The notes beneath the pieces were generated by a model. It had not been told where the DNA came from and did no database searches. It was given only the letters and a program-made list of their open reading frames with translations. Positions 1-7,535 of a stretch of DNA of 64,000 bases are shown piece by piece. Both the position numbers and the translations under genes were made by a program. How positions within the stretch are numbered: position 1 is the first letter of the stretch; every line of letters begins with the position of its first letter. This DNA comes from Catenulispora sp. GP43 (GTDB lineage Bacteria > Actinomycetota > Actinomycetes > Streptomycetales > Catenulisporaceae), in assembly GCF_041260665.1 (NCBI RefSeq), contig NZ_JBGCCT010000013.1:62001-126000 (forward strand), written 5' to 3'.

Positions 1-61
1 CGAGTTCGACATCGCGCAGAGCCCTAAAGGCCCGCATGCCGAGAACATCCGCCCGCTCTGA
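1..61 (+). CDS. Cold-shock protein (CspA family), C-terminal end only
   Basis: The frame starting at base 2 reads EFDIAQSPKGPHAENIRPL and then stops at 59-61. This matches the usual end of bacterial CspA-type single-stranded nucleic-acid chaperones (pattern V-x-F-x-x-x-x-G-x-K-G-x-x-A-x-N-V). Only 19 codons lie in the window; the RNA-binding beta-barrel motifs RNP1 and RNP2 are upstream and not visible. The family assignment rests on this short tail, so it is good but not certain. Confidence 0.7.
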   Translation, partial: EFDIAQSPKGPHAENIRPL

Positions 62-404
62 GCTTCCCGCGGCACCTGCCGCGAGGATTTCGCCTGTATC
101 GCGCTCCCGCCCGGCCCGGGCAAAGTGCACCACCGTGATCGAACGCCCGCGTCGTAACAGTTGCGCCGGCGCGGGCCGCGACCAGCGCAGCCGCTCCGCA
201 CATGTCGTCCGCACCCGCAGGACAGCCCGCGTTACCTATGTGTCGCGGCGTCGCCGAGGCGCTGCCTGATACCGGGTCATGGCAGCACGGCGCGGCCTTG
301 GCCCTAGATGGTCCTGGCGGGGGAGTGACGATCCCTCCTTGGGAGGACGGCTTCCTGAAGGACCAGCGGGACCCTTTTGATCGGCCTCTTTCTACGGAGA
401 CGTC
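62..404. other. Intergenic region without a recognised gene
   Basis: About 340 bases lie between the cold-shock gene stop and the mini-ORF at 405. Open frames here have poor codon bias and no recognisable product. The only functional signal seen is GGAGA at 396-400, which serves the mini-ORF. A promoter is expected here, but no convincing -35/-10 pair was found. Confidence 0.5.
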
Positions 405-473
405 ATGGATCACAGCCGTACCGGCATCAAGCGGTCCAACACTCTGGTAGGCGCCGCCGGGCTCACGCCGTGA
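405..473 (+). CDS. 22-residue mini-ORF translationally coupled to the SpoIIE/HATPase gene
   Basis: ATG at 405 is preceded by GGAGA at 396-400 and encodes MDHSRTGIKRSNTLVGAAGLTP before a TGA at 471-473. The TGA overlaps the GTG start of the next gene (GTGA, 470-473). This is the classical geometry for translational coupling. The peptide has no recognised domain. It may be a leader peptide that passes ribosomes to the phosphatase gene, or the remnant of a lost upstream partner such as a STAS antagonist. It exists clearly as an ORF, but whether the peptide itself has a role is unknown. Confidence 0.4.
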   Translation: MDHSRTGIKRSNTLVGAAGLTP

Positions 474-1537
474 GTTTTCTGCTGCTGGACACGCAGGACG
501 TGGCCTGGTTCCGCGACGATCTCACAGGTGCCCGGCGTGCCGCCGGCCGGTTGGCCGAACGTATTGGGCTGGGGGAGTACCGGGCTGGCGAGGTCGTCCT
601 GGCGGTGTCCGAGGCCGTCACCAACCTGGCTGTGCACGCCGTCGCCGGGACGATCCTGCTGCGAACAGTGCGGACCGCGCAGCACACCGGGATCGAGTTC
701 CTGGCCGTGGACAGTGGGCCGGGGATGGCGGACGTGGCCGCCTCCATGCGCGACGGCCACTCCACCGCCGGCACCCTTGGGATCGGCCTGGGAACGATCG
801 CCCGTCTCGCTGATGCCTTCGACATGCACTCCATCCTCGGGCAGGGGACGGTGATGCTGGCCCGGTTCTGGCCTCTGGATGTGCGGTCCGTCCTCGCAGA
901 TGAGGGCGATGGGCTGCCGCAGTTGGTGGTGGAAGGAGTGACCCGGCCCATCAGCGGGGCGCGGGAGTGTGGGGACGGCTGGGCGGTGCGCTTGGACGAC
1001 ACCGGGACACCGGCGTCGTCCGGGGCCGGCCAGGGGCGGGCGGTGTTGGTGATGCTCTGTGACGGGCTCGGCCACGGCCCCCTGGCCGAGATGGCCTCCC
1101 GGGCCGCGATCCATGCGTTCCGTGCGGGCCCGGGCCGATCGCCGGAGGAGGTGATGGGAGAGATCCACCGGCGGCTGGCCGACATCCGGGGTGCCGCGGT
1201 GGCCGTGGCACGCATCGAGCCGGACCGGGCGCGGGTGCTCTTCTGTGGCGTAGGCGAAATCGCCGCTGCGATCGTGACACCTACGTCCAAGGCCGGCCTG
1301 CCCATTCTGCCGGGGATCGCTGGGCACCGGATGCGCACCCTGCGAACCTCTACCCACCCGCTGCCGGCCGGCAGCGCAGTTGTCTTGCACTCCGACGGTC
1401 TGAGCGGACGGTGGAACCCCGCGACTCTTCCCGGAGTCCTCGAGCACTCCCCAGCCGTGATCGCAGGCCACCTCCTGCGCAGCGCCGGCAAGCACCACGA
1501 CGACGCCTCCGTCGTCGTGGCCAAAGGGCCTTGGTAA
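470..1537 (+). CDS. HATPase anti-sigma / SpoIIE-type PP2C phosphatase fusion protein
   Basis: Protein of 355 residues with two domains. Residues about 10-140 form a GHKL kinase-like fold of the RsbT/RsbW type: N-box ELAVSEAVTNL-like segment (AVSEAVTNLAVHAV), ATP-lid motifs DSGPGM and GTLGIGLG. Residues about 180-350 form a SpoIIE/RsbX PP2C phosphatase with the metal-binding segments LCDGLGHGPL, LHSDGLSGRW and DDASVVV. Such proteins act in partner-switching modules, where the kinase half phosphorylates a STAS antagonist and the phosphatase half reverses it, so freeing or trapping a sigma factor. The GTG at 470 is chosen because it overlaps the mini-ORF stop and gives the normal family N-terminus; the in-frame start at 377 would add about 31 unconserved residues. 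A free STAS protein (8437-8778) and a second HATPase protein (9192-10184) lie nearby. Confidence 0.85.
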   Translation: MSFLLLDTQDVAWFRDDLTGARRAAGRLAERIGLGEYRAGEVVLAVSEAVTNLAVHAVAGTILLRTVRTAQHTGIEFLAVDSGPGMADVAASMRDGHSTAGTLGIGLGTIARLADAFDMHSILGQGTVMLARFWPLDVRSVLADEGDGLPQLVVEGVTRPISGARECGDGWAVRLDDTGTPASSGAGQGRAVLVMLCDGLGHGPLAEMASRAAIHAFRAGPGRSPEEVMGEIHRRLADIRGAAVAVARIEPDRARVLFCGVGEIAAAIVTPTSKAGLPILPGIAGHRMRTLRTSTHPLPAGSAVVLHSDGLSGRWNPATLPGVLEHSPAVIAGHLLRSAGKHHDDASVVVAKGPW

Positions 1538-1601
1538 GCGCACTATGCGAACCTTCGCCGTGCCGCCGCCACGTCGAGGACCATTGCTTGCCGAAGGCCG
1601 G

Positions 1602-1976
1602 CTACGCTGCCGCGGTCCGGATGGCTATGGCCCGCAGCGCGTCGGCCATGAACTCGGCGAGATCCGAGGTCCGGGCCTCCAACCAGGAAGCCTGCCCCGC
1701 CGAGTCCTCGACTGTGCCCAGAAGAGTCGCCTCGCGCTGTTCCCCGGAGGTCCAGACCAGCATCGGCCCGTCCTCGGCCCCGCCCGGTTGCGGCTGCACC
1801 AGCCCGGCGGCCAGCAGGTCCACCCCGAACCTCCAGAACACCTGCTCGCCGTCCCGGCGGAACCCGACGCGGACCGACCACGGCGTGGCAGCGGCCCAGT
1901 GAAGATCCACCAGAACCGGGGCGGCCGTCCCGACGTGTGTCATCGGCACCCGCCGCTCGATTACTCCGGCGCGCAT
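1602..1976 (-). CDS. SsgA-family sporulation/cell-division regulator
   Basis: Protein of 124 residues, close to the usual 130-145 of SsgA-like proteins (SALPs). The core TPWSVRVGF...WRFGVDLLAAGL corresponds to the family pattern DPYAV-x-x-x-F...W-x-F-x-R-x-L-L-x-x-G. SALPs steer septum placement, peptidoglycan maintenance and spore formation in actinomycetes. The ATG at 1976 is preceded by AGGAGGG (complement of 1988-1994) at 11 nt and keeps the first beta strand (VIERRVPM). An ATG at 1943 would cut into that strand. It is convergent with the phosphatase gene, which ends 64 bases away. Which SALP subtype it is cannot be told by eye. Confidence 0.8.
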   Translation of the reverse strand: MRAGVIERRVPMTHVGTAAPVLVDLHWAAATPWSVRVGFRRDGEQVFWRFGVDLLAAGLVQPQPGGAEDGPMLVWTSGEQREATLLGTVEDSAGQASWLEARTSDLAEFMADALRAIAIRTAAA

Positions 1977-2087
1977 TCGGCGCTTCACCCTCCTGCCATC
2001 CGACGAATGCCGACACTGTGACGTCGACGGGCCCGGATGGTCGACTTCGGCTCCGATGCGGTCCGGGAGTCTGCCTGTGACACGAGG

Positions 2088-2119
2088 AGGGGCCCGGTGC
2101 CGTGTGGCACCGGGCCCCT
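2088..2119 (-). terminator. Strong stem-loop terminator, 14-bp stem
   Basis: Bases 2088-2101 pair perfectly with 2106-2119 around a GTGT loop. The stem is almost all G/C. It sits downstream of the reverse-strand small ORF 2160-2354 and upstream of the ssgA-like start, so it probably ends transcription of the small ORF. There is no T-run, which is common for actinobacterial terminators. Confidence 0.7.
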
Positions 2120-2159
2120 GGGGGATCAACACCATCTACCTACCGGCGGAACCACCGGC

Positions 2160-2354
2160 CTACTTGGTTCCGCCAGGCTGCTTGACGCAGCCAGGTGCGG
2201 GGATCTCGGAGGTGTGACCGGAAATCACCTTCCGTCCGGGGACTGACGCGCCCACCCGGGCCTGACCTGTGCCTGGGCGATCCTGATGGTGTTGGGTCCG
2301 CTTTTCTTCGTGTCCTGCCACGGCGGCCCCGGCGCCCACCACCACTGCTGGCAC
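2160..2354 (-). CDS. Possible small hypothetical protein, 64 residues
   Basis: A GTG-initiated frame encodes a small basic protein with the C-terminus GHTSEIPAPGCVKQPGGTK. Support comes mainly from position: a perfect 14-bp stem-loop terminator lies about 40 bases after its stop on the same strand. Third-position G/C content is moderate, and no clear ribosome binding site was seen at the GTG. The frame stays open upstream without another standard start. The function is not recognised. Another frame on the same strand (2140-2448) looks like low-complexity Arg-rich shadow. Confidence 0.35.
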   Translation of the reverse strand: MPAVVVGAGAAVAGHEEKRTQHHQDRPGTGQARVGASVPGRKVISGHTSEIPAPGCVKQPGGTK

Positions 2355-2600
2355 CGGAACCCCATTGCCGTCCTGCCACTGCTCTCGCGGCAGTTCGTGT
2401 CTGCCGCGCCGCTCGCCTGCTCGTTGCTACGTGAGAAACCTTACCCACGCTAGTGGCGTATGTCTACTCCAACGAGTGTAGATTTTCGGAAGTCGATGGC
2501 GCAGTTGTGTTTCGGCAGCCCGCTGAGGTGGATCCGGGCCGAACTGGAAGATTCTCGCCGCACCAGTCCTGACTCCGTGGCAGGCCCCGTGCCCGGAGGG

Positions 2601-2795
2601 TCAGAACTTGATGCTGCTGATGAACGCCGCCACTGAAGAGGTGCCCTGCCGGATGCTCGGGGCGATAGAGGTGAAGGCCAGGTAGAACCCCAGCAGCGCG
2701 CACACGACCGCGTGCCAGGCCTTCAGGCCGTCTTTGCGGCACAGGAACAGCGTGATGAGGCTCAGCAGCAGCACGCCGGATACGGACAGGACCAT
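2601..2795 (-). CDS. Small two-helix membrane protein, paralogue of 51820-52014
   Basis: Protein of 64 residues with a hydrophobic helix at about 2-19 (VLSVSGVLLLSLITLFL), a basic turn CRKDGLKAWHA, a second hydrophobic stretch VVCALLGFYLAF and the tail APSIRQGTSSVAAFISSI. The ATG at 2795 has AGGAGG about 8 nt upstream (complement of 2804-2809). The protein at 51820-52014 has the same length and layout and keeps CRK-x-x-L-K-x-WHA, CAL-x-GFYLA and RQGTS-x-V-A-x-FISSIK. Small membrane proteins of this look are common in streptomycetes. The function is unknown. Confidence 0.75.
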   Translation of the reverse strand: MVLSVSGVLLLSLITLFLCRKDGLKAWHAVVCALLGFYLAFTSIAPSIRQGTSSVAAFISSIKF

Positions 2796-3032
2796 GACGG
2801 GTGCCTCCTCGCGGTGTCGCCGTGCAACCCTGCTGTCAGGGAAAGCTAGTCGCCTCCACTACGACACGACCGTCGGACACGGCCGTGACCACCCAATGTC
2901 ACCTGGATTGGGTACGGGACGGCGCGGCGACACATTGCCGCTCCTGGGTGGGTTGATCCCCGGTCGCGCTCGCGCCTGTCCGTCGAGTTCGGCGGTCAAT
3001 CGCTGCGACATGGTCCCTGTCTCGGCGCTGTC

Positions 3033-3374
3033 TCATAGCCGAGGACGCAGGTAGCGGTGCTCGTCGGCCTGCCGGCTGGCAACGCCGAAGACCGGGACCA
3101 GTTCGGCCCAGCTGGTGCCCAGATGCCGGGCGGCATCGACGATTTCGGGCTCGAAGTGCCTGCCCCTTGCGCGCGACTCACGCAGCAGCATCAGCGCAGC
3201 CAGCACCTGGGAACCAGTCAGCGGCGGGTCGGTGGACGCCGTTGACGCCGCGGGCCGCCGCGCCGCGGACATTGCACTCAGCACCTTCCCCAGCGCTGCG
3301 CCGACTGCCTGTTCTCGTATCGCCCGTAGCTCGTCCTGGCCTTGTTGCGAACCATTGACCTGCCTGTTCATCAT
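3033..3374 (-). CDS. Hsp18-type transcriptional regulator homologue
   Basis: Protein of 113 residues. The C-terminal half, SQVLAALMLLRES...EPEIVDAARHLG followed by SWAELVPVFGVASRQAD and HRYLR, fits the small actinobacterial proteins annotated as HSP18 transcriptional regulators, with a helix-turn-helix in the SWAELVP...RQAD segment. It is divergent from the hsp20 gene starting at 3484, the expected arrangement for control of the chaperone through the shared 109-base region. Two ATG codons at 3374 and 3371 are possible; AAAGGGTGA lies just upstream. The track-length frame up to 3464 would run into the hsp promoter and is rejected. The regulatory role is inferred from family and position. Confidence 0.7.
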   Translation of the reverse strand: MMNRQVNGSQQGQDELRAIREQAVGAALGKVLSAMSAARRPAASTASTDPPLTGSQVLAALMLLRESRARGRHFEPEIVDAARHLGTSWAELVPVFGVASRQADEHRYLRPRL

Positions 3375-3399
3375 GTCACCCTTTCGCCGACATGGAGGC

Positions 3400-3428
3400 T
3401 TGTCGTCGTTCTGATGACATGCTATACC
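3400..3428 (+). promoter_or_regulatory. Candidate promoter of hsp20
   Basis: TTGTCG at 3400-3405 and TATACC at 3423-3428 are separated by exactly 17 bases, a good match to the housekeeping sigma-70 type pattern. It points at the hsp20 gene, giving a leader of roughly 45-50 bases. Confidence 0.5.
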
Positions 3429-3443
3429 TGAAGTCGTCAGCGA

Positions 3444-3461
3444 GTCGACCGCCCGGTCGAC
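3444..3461. promoter_or_regulatory. 8-bp inverted repeat in the hsp20 leader (candidate operator)
   Basis: GTCGACCG at 3444-3451 is followed by CC and then CGGTCGAC at 3454-3461. It lies just downstream of the candidate -10 and ten bases before the GGAGG of hsp20, a position suited either to a repressor or to a leader hairpin that could mask translation. It is not the HspR HAIR or the CIRCE sequence. Confidence 0.45.
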
Positions 3462-3483
3462 CACTCACCTGGAGGTGACCCCC

Positions 3484-3921
3484 ATGTTGATGCGCACCGA
3501 CCCGTTCCGTGACCTGGACCGCATCGCCCAGCAGCTTCTCGGGACCACCGCCGCCGGCACCTGGACCCGCCCCAACCCGATGCCCCTGGACGCCTGGCGC
3601 GAGGGCGAGGAGTTCGTGGTCTGCTTCGACCTGCCCGGCGTGTCCGAGGACGCCATCGACATCGACATCGAACACAACGTCCTCACCGTCAAGGCCGAAC
3701 GCCGCCCCACCGCGATCGGCCAGGCCAAGGTGGAGATCTCCGAACGACCCCTGGGCGCGTTCTCCCGCCAGCTGTTCCTCGGCGACACCCTGGACACCGA
3801 GAACATCAAGGCCGAATACCACACCGGCGTGCTGACCCTGCGCATCCCCGTCGCCGAAAAGGCCAAGCCCCGCAAGGTCGCCATCACCACCTCCGCCGAG
3901 AAGAAGGCGATCAACGCCTGA
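3484..3921 (+). CDS. Small heat-shock protein, Hsp20/alpha-crystallin family (Hsp18-like)
   Basis: ATP-independent holdase of 145 residues. It starts [19 protein letters not shown], as in actinobacterial Hsp18. The alpha-crystallin domain runs from about residue 40 ([19 protein letters not shown]) to 130, and the beta-8/9 motif is [11 protein letters not shown] (the usual G-V-L-T-x-x-I-P). The ATG at 3484 has GGAGG at 3471-3475 with 8-base spacing; the upstream in-frame GTG at 3475 overlaps that site and is rejected. It is divergently paired with its likely regulator at 3033-3374. Confidence 0.9.
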   Translation: MLMRTDPFRDLDRIAQQLLGTTAAGTWTRPNPMPLDAWREGEEFVVCFDLPGVSEDAIDIDIEHNVLTVKAERRPTAIGQAKVEISERPLGAFSRQLFLGDTLDTENIKAEYHTGVLTLRIPVAEKAKPRKVAITTSAEKKAINA

Positions 3922-4191
3922 CCCCTGACACGCCATACGGCATGTCGCCATCGCCTCTGGTGGCCGCCACCCCCTTTTGCGCGGACACCAGAGGCGGGAA
4001 CGGCAGTCGGTATTCGTGGAGGATGCCGCCGATCCTGTCGTGACGGGCGATTCGGAGGGCGTCGAGGTCGACGGCGTTGTCCGGGAATGGGCGCAGCGGC
4101 GCGGCCTGGCCGGGGGATCGGTGGGGCCGGTGCCCGTTGTAGAAGGACTCGTACTCGGCTAGGAGGTATGCCACGAGGTTGTAGCGCTCCT
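3911..4191 (-). pseudogene. IS transposase remnant, C-terminal part of integrase catalytic domain
   Basis: The reverse strand reads ERYNLVAYLLAEYESFYNGH and continues RPHRSPGQAAPLRP and IARHDRIGGILHEYR. This is the C-terminal end of IS3/IS481-type rve transposases, with the conserved E-x-x-x-x-YN-x-x-RPH block and the H-D-R-x-GG-x-x-HEY tail. A stop codon at about 4192 cuts it off upstream, so the catalytic D-D part is gone. The last codons toward 3911 read into flanking DNA. A second remnant of the same family, keeping mostly the opposite end, is at 40025-40302. Confidence 0.8.
3927..3946 (+). terminator. Weak stem-loop after hsp20
   Basis: GACACGCC and GGCATGTC pair with one mismatch around ATAC, six bases after the hsp20 stop. 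It is short and lacks a T-run, so it is only a candidate. Confidence 0.3.
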
Positions 4192-4319
4192 CTCACCAAG
4201 TCGTCATGTGACCGGCATACCGAAGATCAAACCCGGATCAGATGATCAGACCGGGGTGGGTCAAACCCGGCGCGCGACATCGGTAGGCCGTATTCGAGGC
4301 CGGCCGATCCCGGCCTTTC

Positions 4320-4652
4320 CTACGCGGAATTCCCCGCCGCGGCCGAGTCCGTGACCTCGGGCAGACTCGACAGCATCGCCAGGAACGGCCCGACGTGATG
4401 GCCCCTCTGGGCGCGGTGCCGAAAGGGCTGATCAAGATCGACGCTATAGCGGTTGCGGCGGCCCACCCGCTCGTGGGTGACGTAACCCGCCTGCTCCAGG
4501 TCGGCCACGATCGCCTGCGCGGTGCGCTCGACGACGCCGATGGCCTCGGCCAGGTCCCTCATCCGGATGTCGGGGCGGGCGACGATCTCGACCAGAGCGC
4601 GCCCATGCGCGGTCAGTATGGTCCACGAACCGTTGTTCTCGGTTTCGCCCAT
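4320..4652 (-). CDS. Winged helix-turn-helix transcriptional regulator
   Basis: Protein of 110 residues beginning MGETENNGSWTILTAHGRAL, followed by the helix-turn-helix IRMRDLAEAIGVVERTAQAI, a recognition helix (IVADLEQAGYVTHERV) and the wing GRRNRYSVD. This is the small MarR/ArsR-like winged-helix family common in streptomycetes, normally ending FRHP-x-x-x-x-H-D-V-G. Here the tail after FRHRAQRGHHVGPFL is extended. GTGGAG lies unusually close to the ATG. The neighbours are decayed genes, so no regulon can be named. Confidence 0.75.
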   Translation of the reverse strand: MGETENNGSWTILTAHGRALVEIVARPDIRMRDLAEAIGVVERTAQAIVADLEQAGYVTHERVGRRNRYSVDLDQPFRHRAQRGHHVGPFLAMLSSLPEVTDSAAAGNSA

Positions 4653-4783
4653 ACTCCACGCTAACTCACGAGATTAAAAACGCGCGATTCGAACCACGTC
4701 TGAATCAGCGTGCTTTCGCTGATGGAGATGTCTCCCCGTGGTTGGTTTGTCCGGGGCGACTCCGAGGAGCCTGTGCGGGACCG

Positions 4784-5128
4784 TCACCAGTGGGCGGTCT
4801 CGTGGTTCGTGACCGTGACTCGCGCGAGGTTGGTCAGCAGGCGGCGGTTGCGCACATGCAGGAAGCACTCGCTCAGCGGCCCCTGTAGGCGTGCACCGGG
4901 CCCCAGCAGCGGGTGCTCGTCGAGGATGACCAAGGTGTTGTCGCTCCAGGGAATCAGAGTGAAGGCTATGCGAGCCGTGCCGAACGGTTTGGCCATGGCT
5001 TCCAGCTCCAGGCGTCGCGTCGGACCAGGCCGGGCAGCCGGGCTCGTCGCGTTCACACTGACGTGGAGTCCGAGCACGGCTCGGACCGCTTCGAGCGCGA
5101 TGTCCACCGTACGAACGCGGTCAAGCAC
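4784..5128 (-). pseudogene. Truncated SRPBCC/polyketide-cyclase-like gene
   Basis: Residues about 38-105 (RLELEAMAKPFGTARIAFTL...LVILDEHPLLGPGARL...FLHVRNRRLLTNLARV) correspond to the C-terminal half of actinobacterial SRPBCC (START-like) proteins, with the typical V-x-L-D-E-H-P-x-x-GP block. The N-terminal half with the usual W-I-x-A-P-x-E-x-V-W strand is missing, and the first 25 codons come from unrelated DNA. No ribosome binding site is apparent at 5128. Next to it lies another truncated gene on the other strand, suggesting a deletion or rearrangement joint between about 5050 and 5385. Confidence 0.6.
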
Positions 5129-5384
5129 TTCCGCTGGAAGCCCGCAAACGCATGCCGCCCGTGGCTGCTCGCCAAGCTCGGCGCGGTATGCACCGCCGTC
5201 ATCGTGGCGCTGGGAGCAAACGCAGGCAAGAGCTGTTCGGTCCCTCGTTCCTGGTCGGCGCGTCGGTCCAGGTCGGCGGGATCACCAGGTCGCGGGTCCG
5301 CTGTGTCGCAGGCGGGCATGCTCTGACGGTCCTTCTACCAAGCGTGGCTGATCATCTGTTCCGCCGGCTCGGCGGTGGTGTCCG

Positions 5385-6041
5385 GCCGTTCTGCGTCCTT
5401 GGCTTCCGGCCTTGCAGGCGCTGTGCGTGAACTCGCCCTTCTCGGCCGGACGGGACATGCGCTGTGCCAGCTGGCGGTACTTCGACGTCAAGGCCCTGCC
5501 CACCGTGGAGCCGGCCCCGATCCTGGATGAGGCCGCGTACGAGCGGATGGCCCACAGCCTGACCACGGACGGGCCGCTCCTGGACCGCAAGATGATCTAT
5601 TGGTATTCCCGGCCCTCCGAACACTGCCCGACCCTTGAGATCCGTATCGCCGACGTCAACCCCGACCTCGAAGTCGTCCTGTTGTACGCGGTGCTCCTGC
5701 GTTCTCTGGCGACGACGTTGCTGGCCGAAGCCCGCCGCGGGCACCCGTGGCCGGACGTGGACCGGCCCCGCTTGGAGAAGTACCACCGCTCCGTCGCGAC
5801 AGACGGGCTGCGCGGCTGGGTGCTCGATCCGGACGCGGGCATGGACGTGCCGGCGGATACCGCACTGGACCGGCTGGCGCGCCGTAGCCGGCCCGGTCTG
5901 GCCGCCGCCGGCGACGAAGAGCTCGCTGAGCGGCTGCTGAACCGGTTCCGGCAACGCGGCACCAGCGCCGACCGGCAACGGCTCGTCTACGGCAGGCGCC
6001 AAAGCTTCTCAGATGTCGTCGACTGGCTGGCCGTGCCATAA
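5385..6041 (+). pseudogene. 5'-truncated glutamate-cysteine ligase family (YbdK/GCS2-like) gene
   Basis: The frame reads WLPALQALCVNSPFSAGRD, then TVEPAPILDEAAYERM, RKMIYWYSRPSEHCPTLEIR, IADVNPDLEVVLL and ends in RRQSFSDVVDWLAVP. This is the C-terminal 210-220 residues of the carboxylate-amine ligase family that includes glutamate-cysteine ligase type 2. Intact members have about 360-400 residues; the N-terminal ATP- and glutamate-binding part (GVEEE motif) is absent. The frame stays open a short way upstream of 5385, but without family similarity or a good start. It could in principle be expressed as a fragment, but it should be inactive. Confidence 0.75.
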
Positions 6042-6246
6042 ACGGAGCACCTCATGCAGAATCCCGAATGCGTCTTCACCGCCTGGCCCGCGCACATTCT
6101 TCGCGGTGTGGTTCCTGTTTCCGTGGGCCTTGACGGCATTGACCATCTCCTTGCGCTGCCCTCGAGTGAGTTGCGGGCGGAACCGTTCGCAGACGCGCTA
6201 TACGTCTCCACGTGCAGGCAGCGGCAGGACGGGTGAGTATGGGGGC

Positions 6247-7245
6247 ATGGACCCGGTCGAGGCGCTGATCCGGATCGCGTTCCTGCTGGAATGGCGCGGC
6301 GCCTCTCCCTACCGGGTGCGGGCCTTTCATACGGCTGCCGACGCCATCCGCGATCTGCCGCCCGGGCCCGCCGACATGGCCGAACTTCAGCGGTTGCGCG
6401 GGGTGGGACAGGTGACCGCCGAAGTGATCGCGCAGGCGTCGGCCGGTGGTGTGCCGGCGTATCTGGCCCGGTTGGAGGATGAGGTCGGACCGGGTGCGGA
6501 TGCCGGCTGGGCCTTGGTGGTCGCGAGTAAGGGGGATTGCCATCTTCACTCCGATTGGTCCGACGGCGGCAGCCCCGTGGAGGAGATGGCCGATGCGGCC
6601 CGCGCCCTGGGTCATCAGTGGGCTGTCCTGACCGACCACTCGCCGCGCCTGACCATCGCCCACGGCCTGAGCCCGGAGCGGCTGCGGCGTCAACTGGAGG
6701 CCGTGGCCGCTGTGAACGCACGACTGGATCCCGGCTTTCAGCTGTTGACCGGTATCGAGTGCGACATCCTGGAGGACGGCTCGCTCGATCAGGAGGAGGA
6801 GTTGTTGGCCGGGCTGGACGTGGTCGTGGCGTCCGTGCACTCCAAGTTGCGCTCGGAACCCGAGCCGATGACCGCGCGCATGCTGGCCGCGGTACAGAAC
6901 TCGCATGTCGACGTCCTCGGCCACTGTACGGGCCGGATCGTCACGGGCCGCGGCCGTCCGCAGTCGCGCTTCGACGCCCCAGCCGTGTTCGCCGCGTGTG
7001 CGTGGTCCGGGACCGCGGTGGAGGTCAACTGCCGCCCCGAGCGGCGCGATCCACCGGATGACCTGCTTGAGCTGGCCGCTTCTGCAGGCTGTCTGTTCGC
7101 CGTGGACACTGACGCCCATGCGCCCGAGCAACTGCACTGGCAGTCCTCGGGCTACGCGCGCGCGGCCCGGTTCGGCTTGGGTGAAGACCGGCTGATCACG
7201 ACGTGGCCGCTCGCGAAGCTGCGGCGCTGGACGAGCCGGGGGTGA
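6247..7245 (+). CDS. PHP-domain metal-dependent phosphoesterase with N-terminal helix-hairpin-helix
   Basis: Protein of 332 residues. The first 85 residues resemble the N-terminal DNA polymerase-beta-like/HhH module of PolX proteins (YRVRAFHTAADAIRDLP, ELQRLRGVGQVTAEVIAQ). The PHP domain starts at about 98 with the metal ligands DCHLHSDWSDG, then LTDHSPRL, GIECDIL, VVASVHSKL, DVLGHCTGRI and AVDTDAHAP. Proteins of this layout without a polymerase domain are annotated as PHP or histidinol-phosphatase-like hydrolases and probably act on phosphoesters or DNA ends. The ATG at 6247 is chosen because the PolX-like region begins directly after it; the frame upstream to 6013 shows no homology. The ribosome binding site is weak. 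Confidence 0.8.
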   Translation: MDPVEALIRIAFLLEWRGASPYRVRAFHTAADAIRDLPPGPADMAELQRLRGVGQVTAEVIAQASAGGVPAYLARLEDEVGPGADAGWALVVASKGDCHLHSDWSDGGSPVEEMADAARALGHQWAVLTDHSPRLTIAHGLSPERLRRQLEAVAAVNARLDPGFQLLTGIECDILEDGSLDQEEELLAGLDVVVASVHSKLRSEPEPMTARMLAAVQNSHVDVLGHCTGRIVTGRGRPQSRFDAPAVFAACAWSGTAVEVNCRPERRDPPDDLLELAASAGCLFAVDTDAHAPEQLHWQSSGYARAARFGLGEDRLITTWPLAKLRRWTSRG

Positions 7246-7445
7246 CGCGGAGCCTGGCCGTCGAGCCCGCATCGGCCGAGTGTGAAGGGACCTGACGCAT
7301 CAGCCCCGCCGATCGGGCGACGCGCGCCGGATCTCGCTGCCATAGGCAGTGGTTTCGCCCCATTTGGCTATCGCCAAAGGGGACATAAGCGGCGAAAAGG
7401 CCGGCGTCTGTCGTCGCCGGTGCGCAGACTCGGAAGGGGCGTGCC
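7246..7445 (+). ncRNA. Structured leader region upstream of a 29-residue ORF (unclassified)
   Basis: Between the PHP stop and the ATG at 7446 the sequence can fold. TTTCGCC (7353-7359) is complementary to GGCGAAA (7391-7397). Inside, CCCC (7358-7361) pairs with GGGG (7379-7382), and TTTGGC (7363-7368) pairs with GCCAAA (7373-7378), with one bulged base. A small ORF with a good ribosome binding site follows, and then two very stable hairpins. The layout resembles a cis-regulated short transcript, but it matches no riboswitch class I recognise. No promoter consensus was found. Confidence 0.3.
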
Positions 7446-7535
7446 ATGGCCGTGCTCGTGCTGTGGCTCATCGGGTTCGTGGCCGGCGGCGCCGCGACCG
7501 GGGGAGGCCGGCGCCGGTGGTATGGACGACGGTAG
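7446..7535 (+). CDS. Possible 29-residue membrane peptide
   Basis: ATG at 7446 follows GGAAGGGG (7432-7439) at about six bases. The peptide is MAVLVLWLIGFVAGGAATGG followed by GRRRWYGRR, so one hydrophobic helix with a basic C-terminus. Such positive-inside short peptides can be membrane-inserted. The ORF sits in its own transcription unit ended by the terminator at 7670-7707. A larger overlapping frame starting at 7521 has less support. There is no family match by eye. Confidence 0.4.
   Translation: MAVLVLWLIGFVAGGAATGGGRRRWYGRR

Noticed and set aside
6054-6236. 60-residue ORF after the broken ligase gene, with GGAG before its ATG
   Set aside because: Third-position GC is only about 70 percent, well below real genes here, and no motif was recognised; it lies in decayed sequence.
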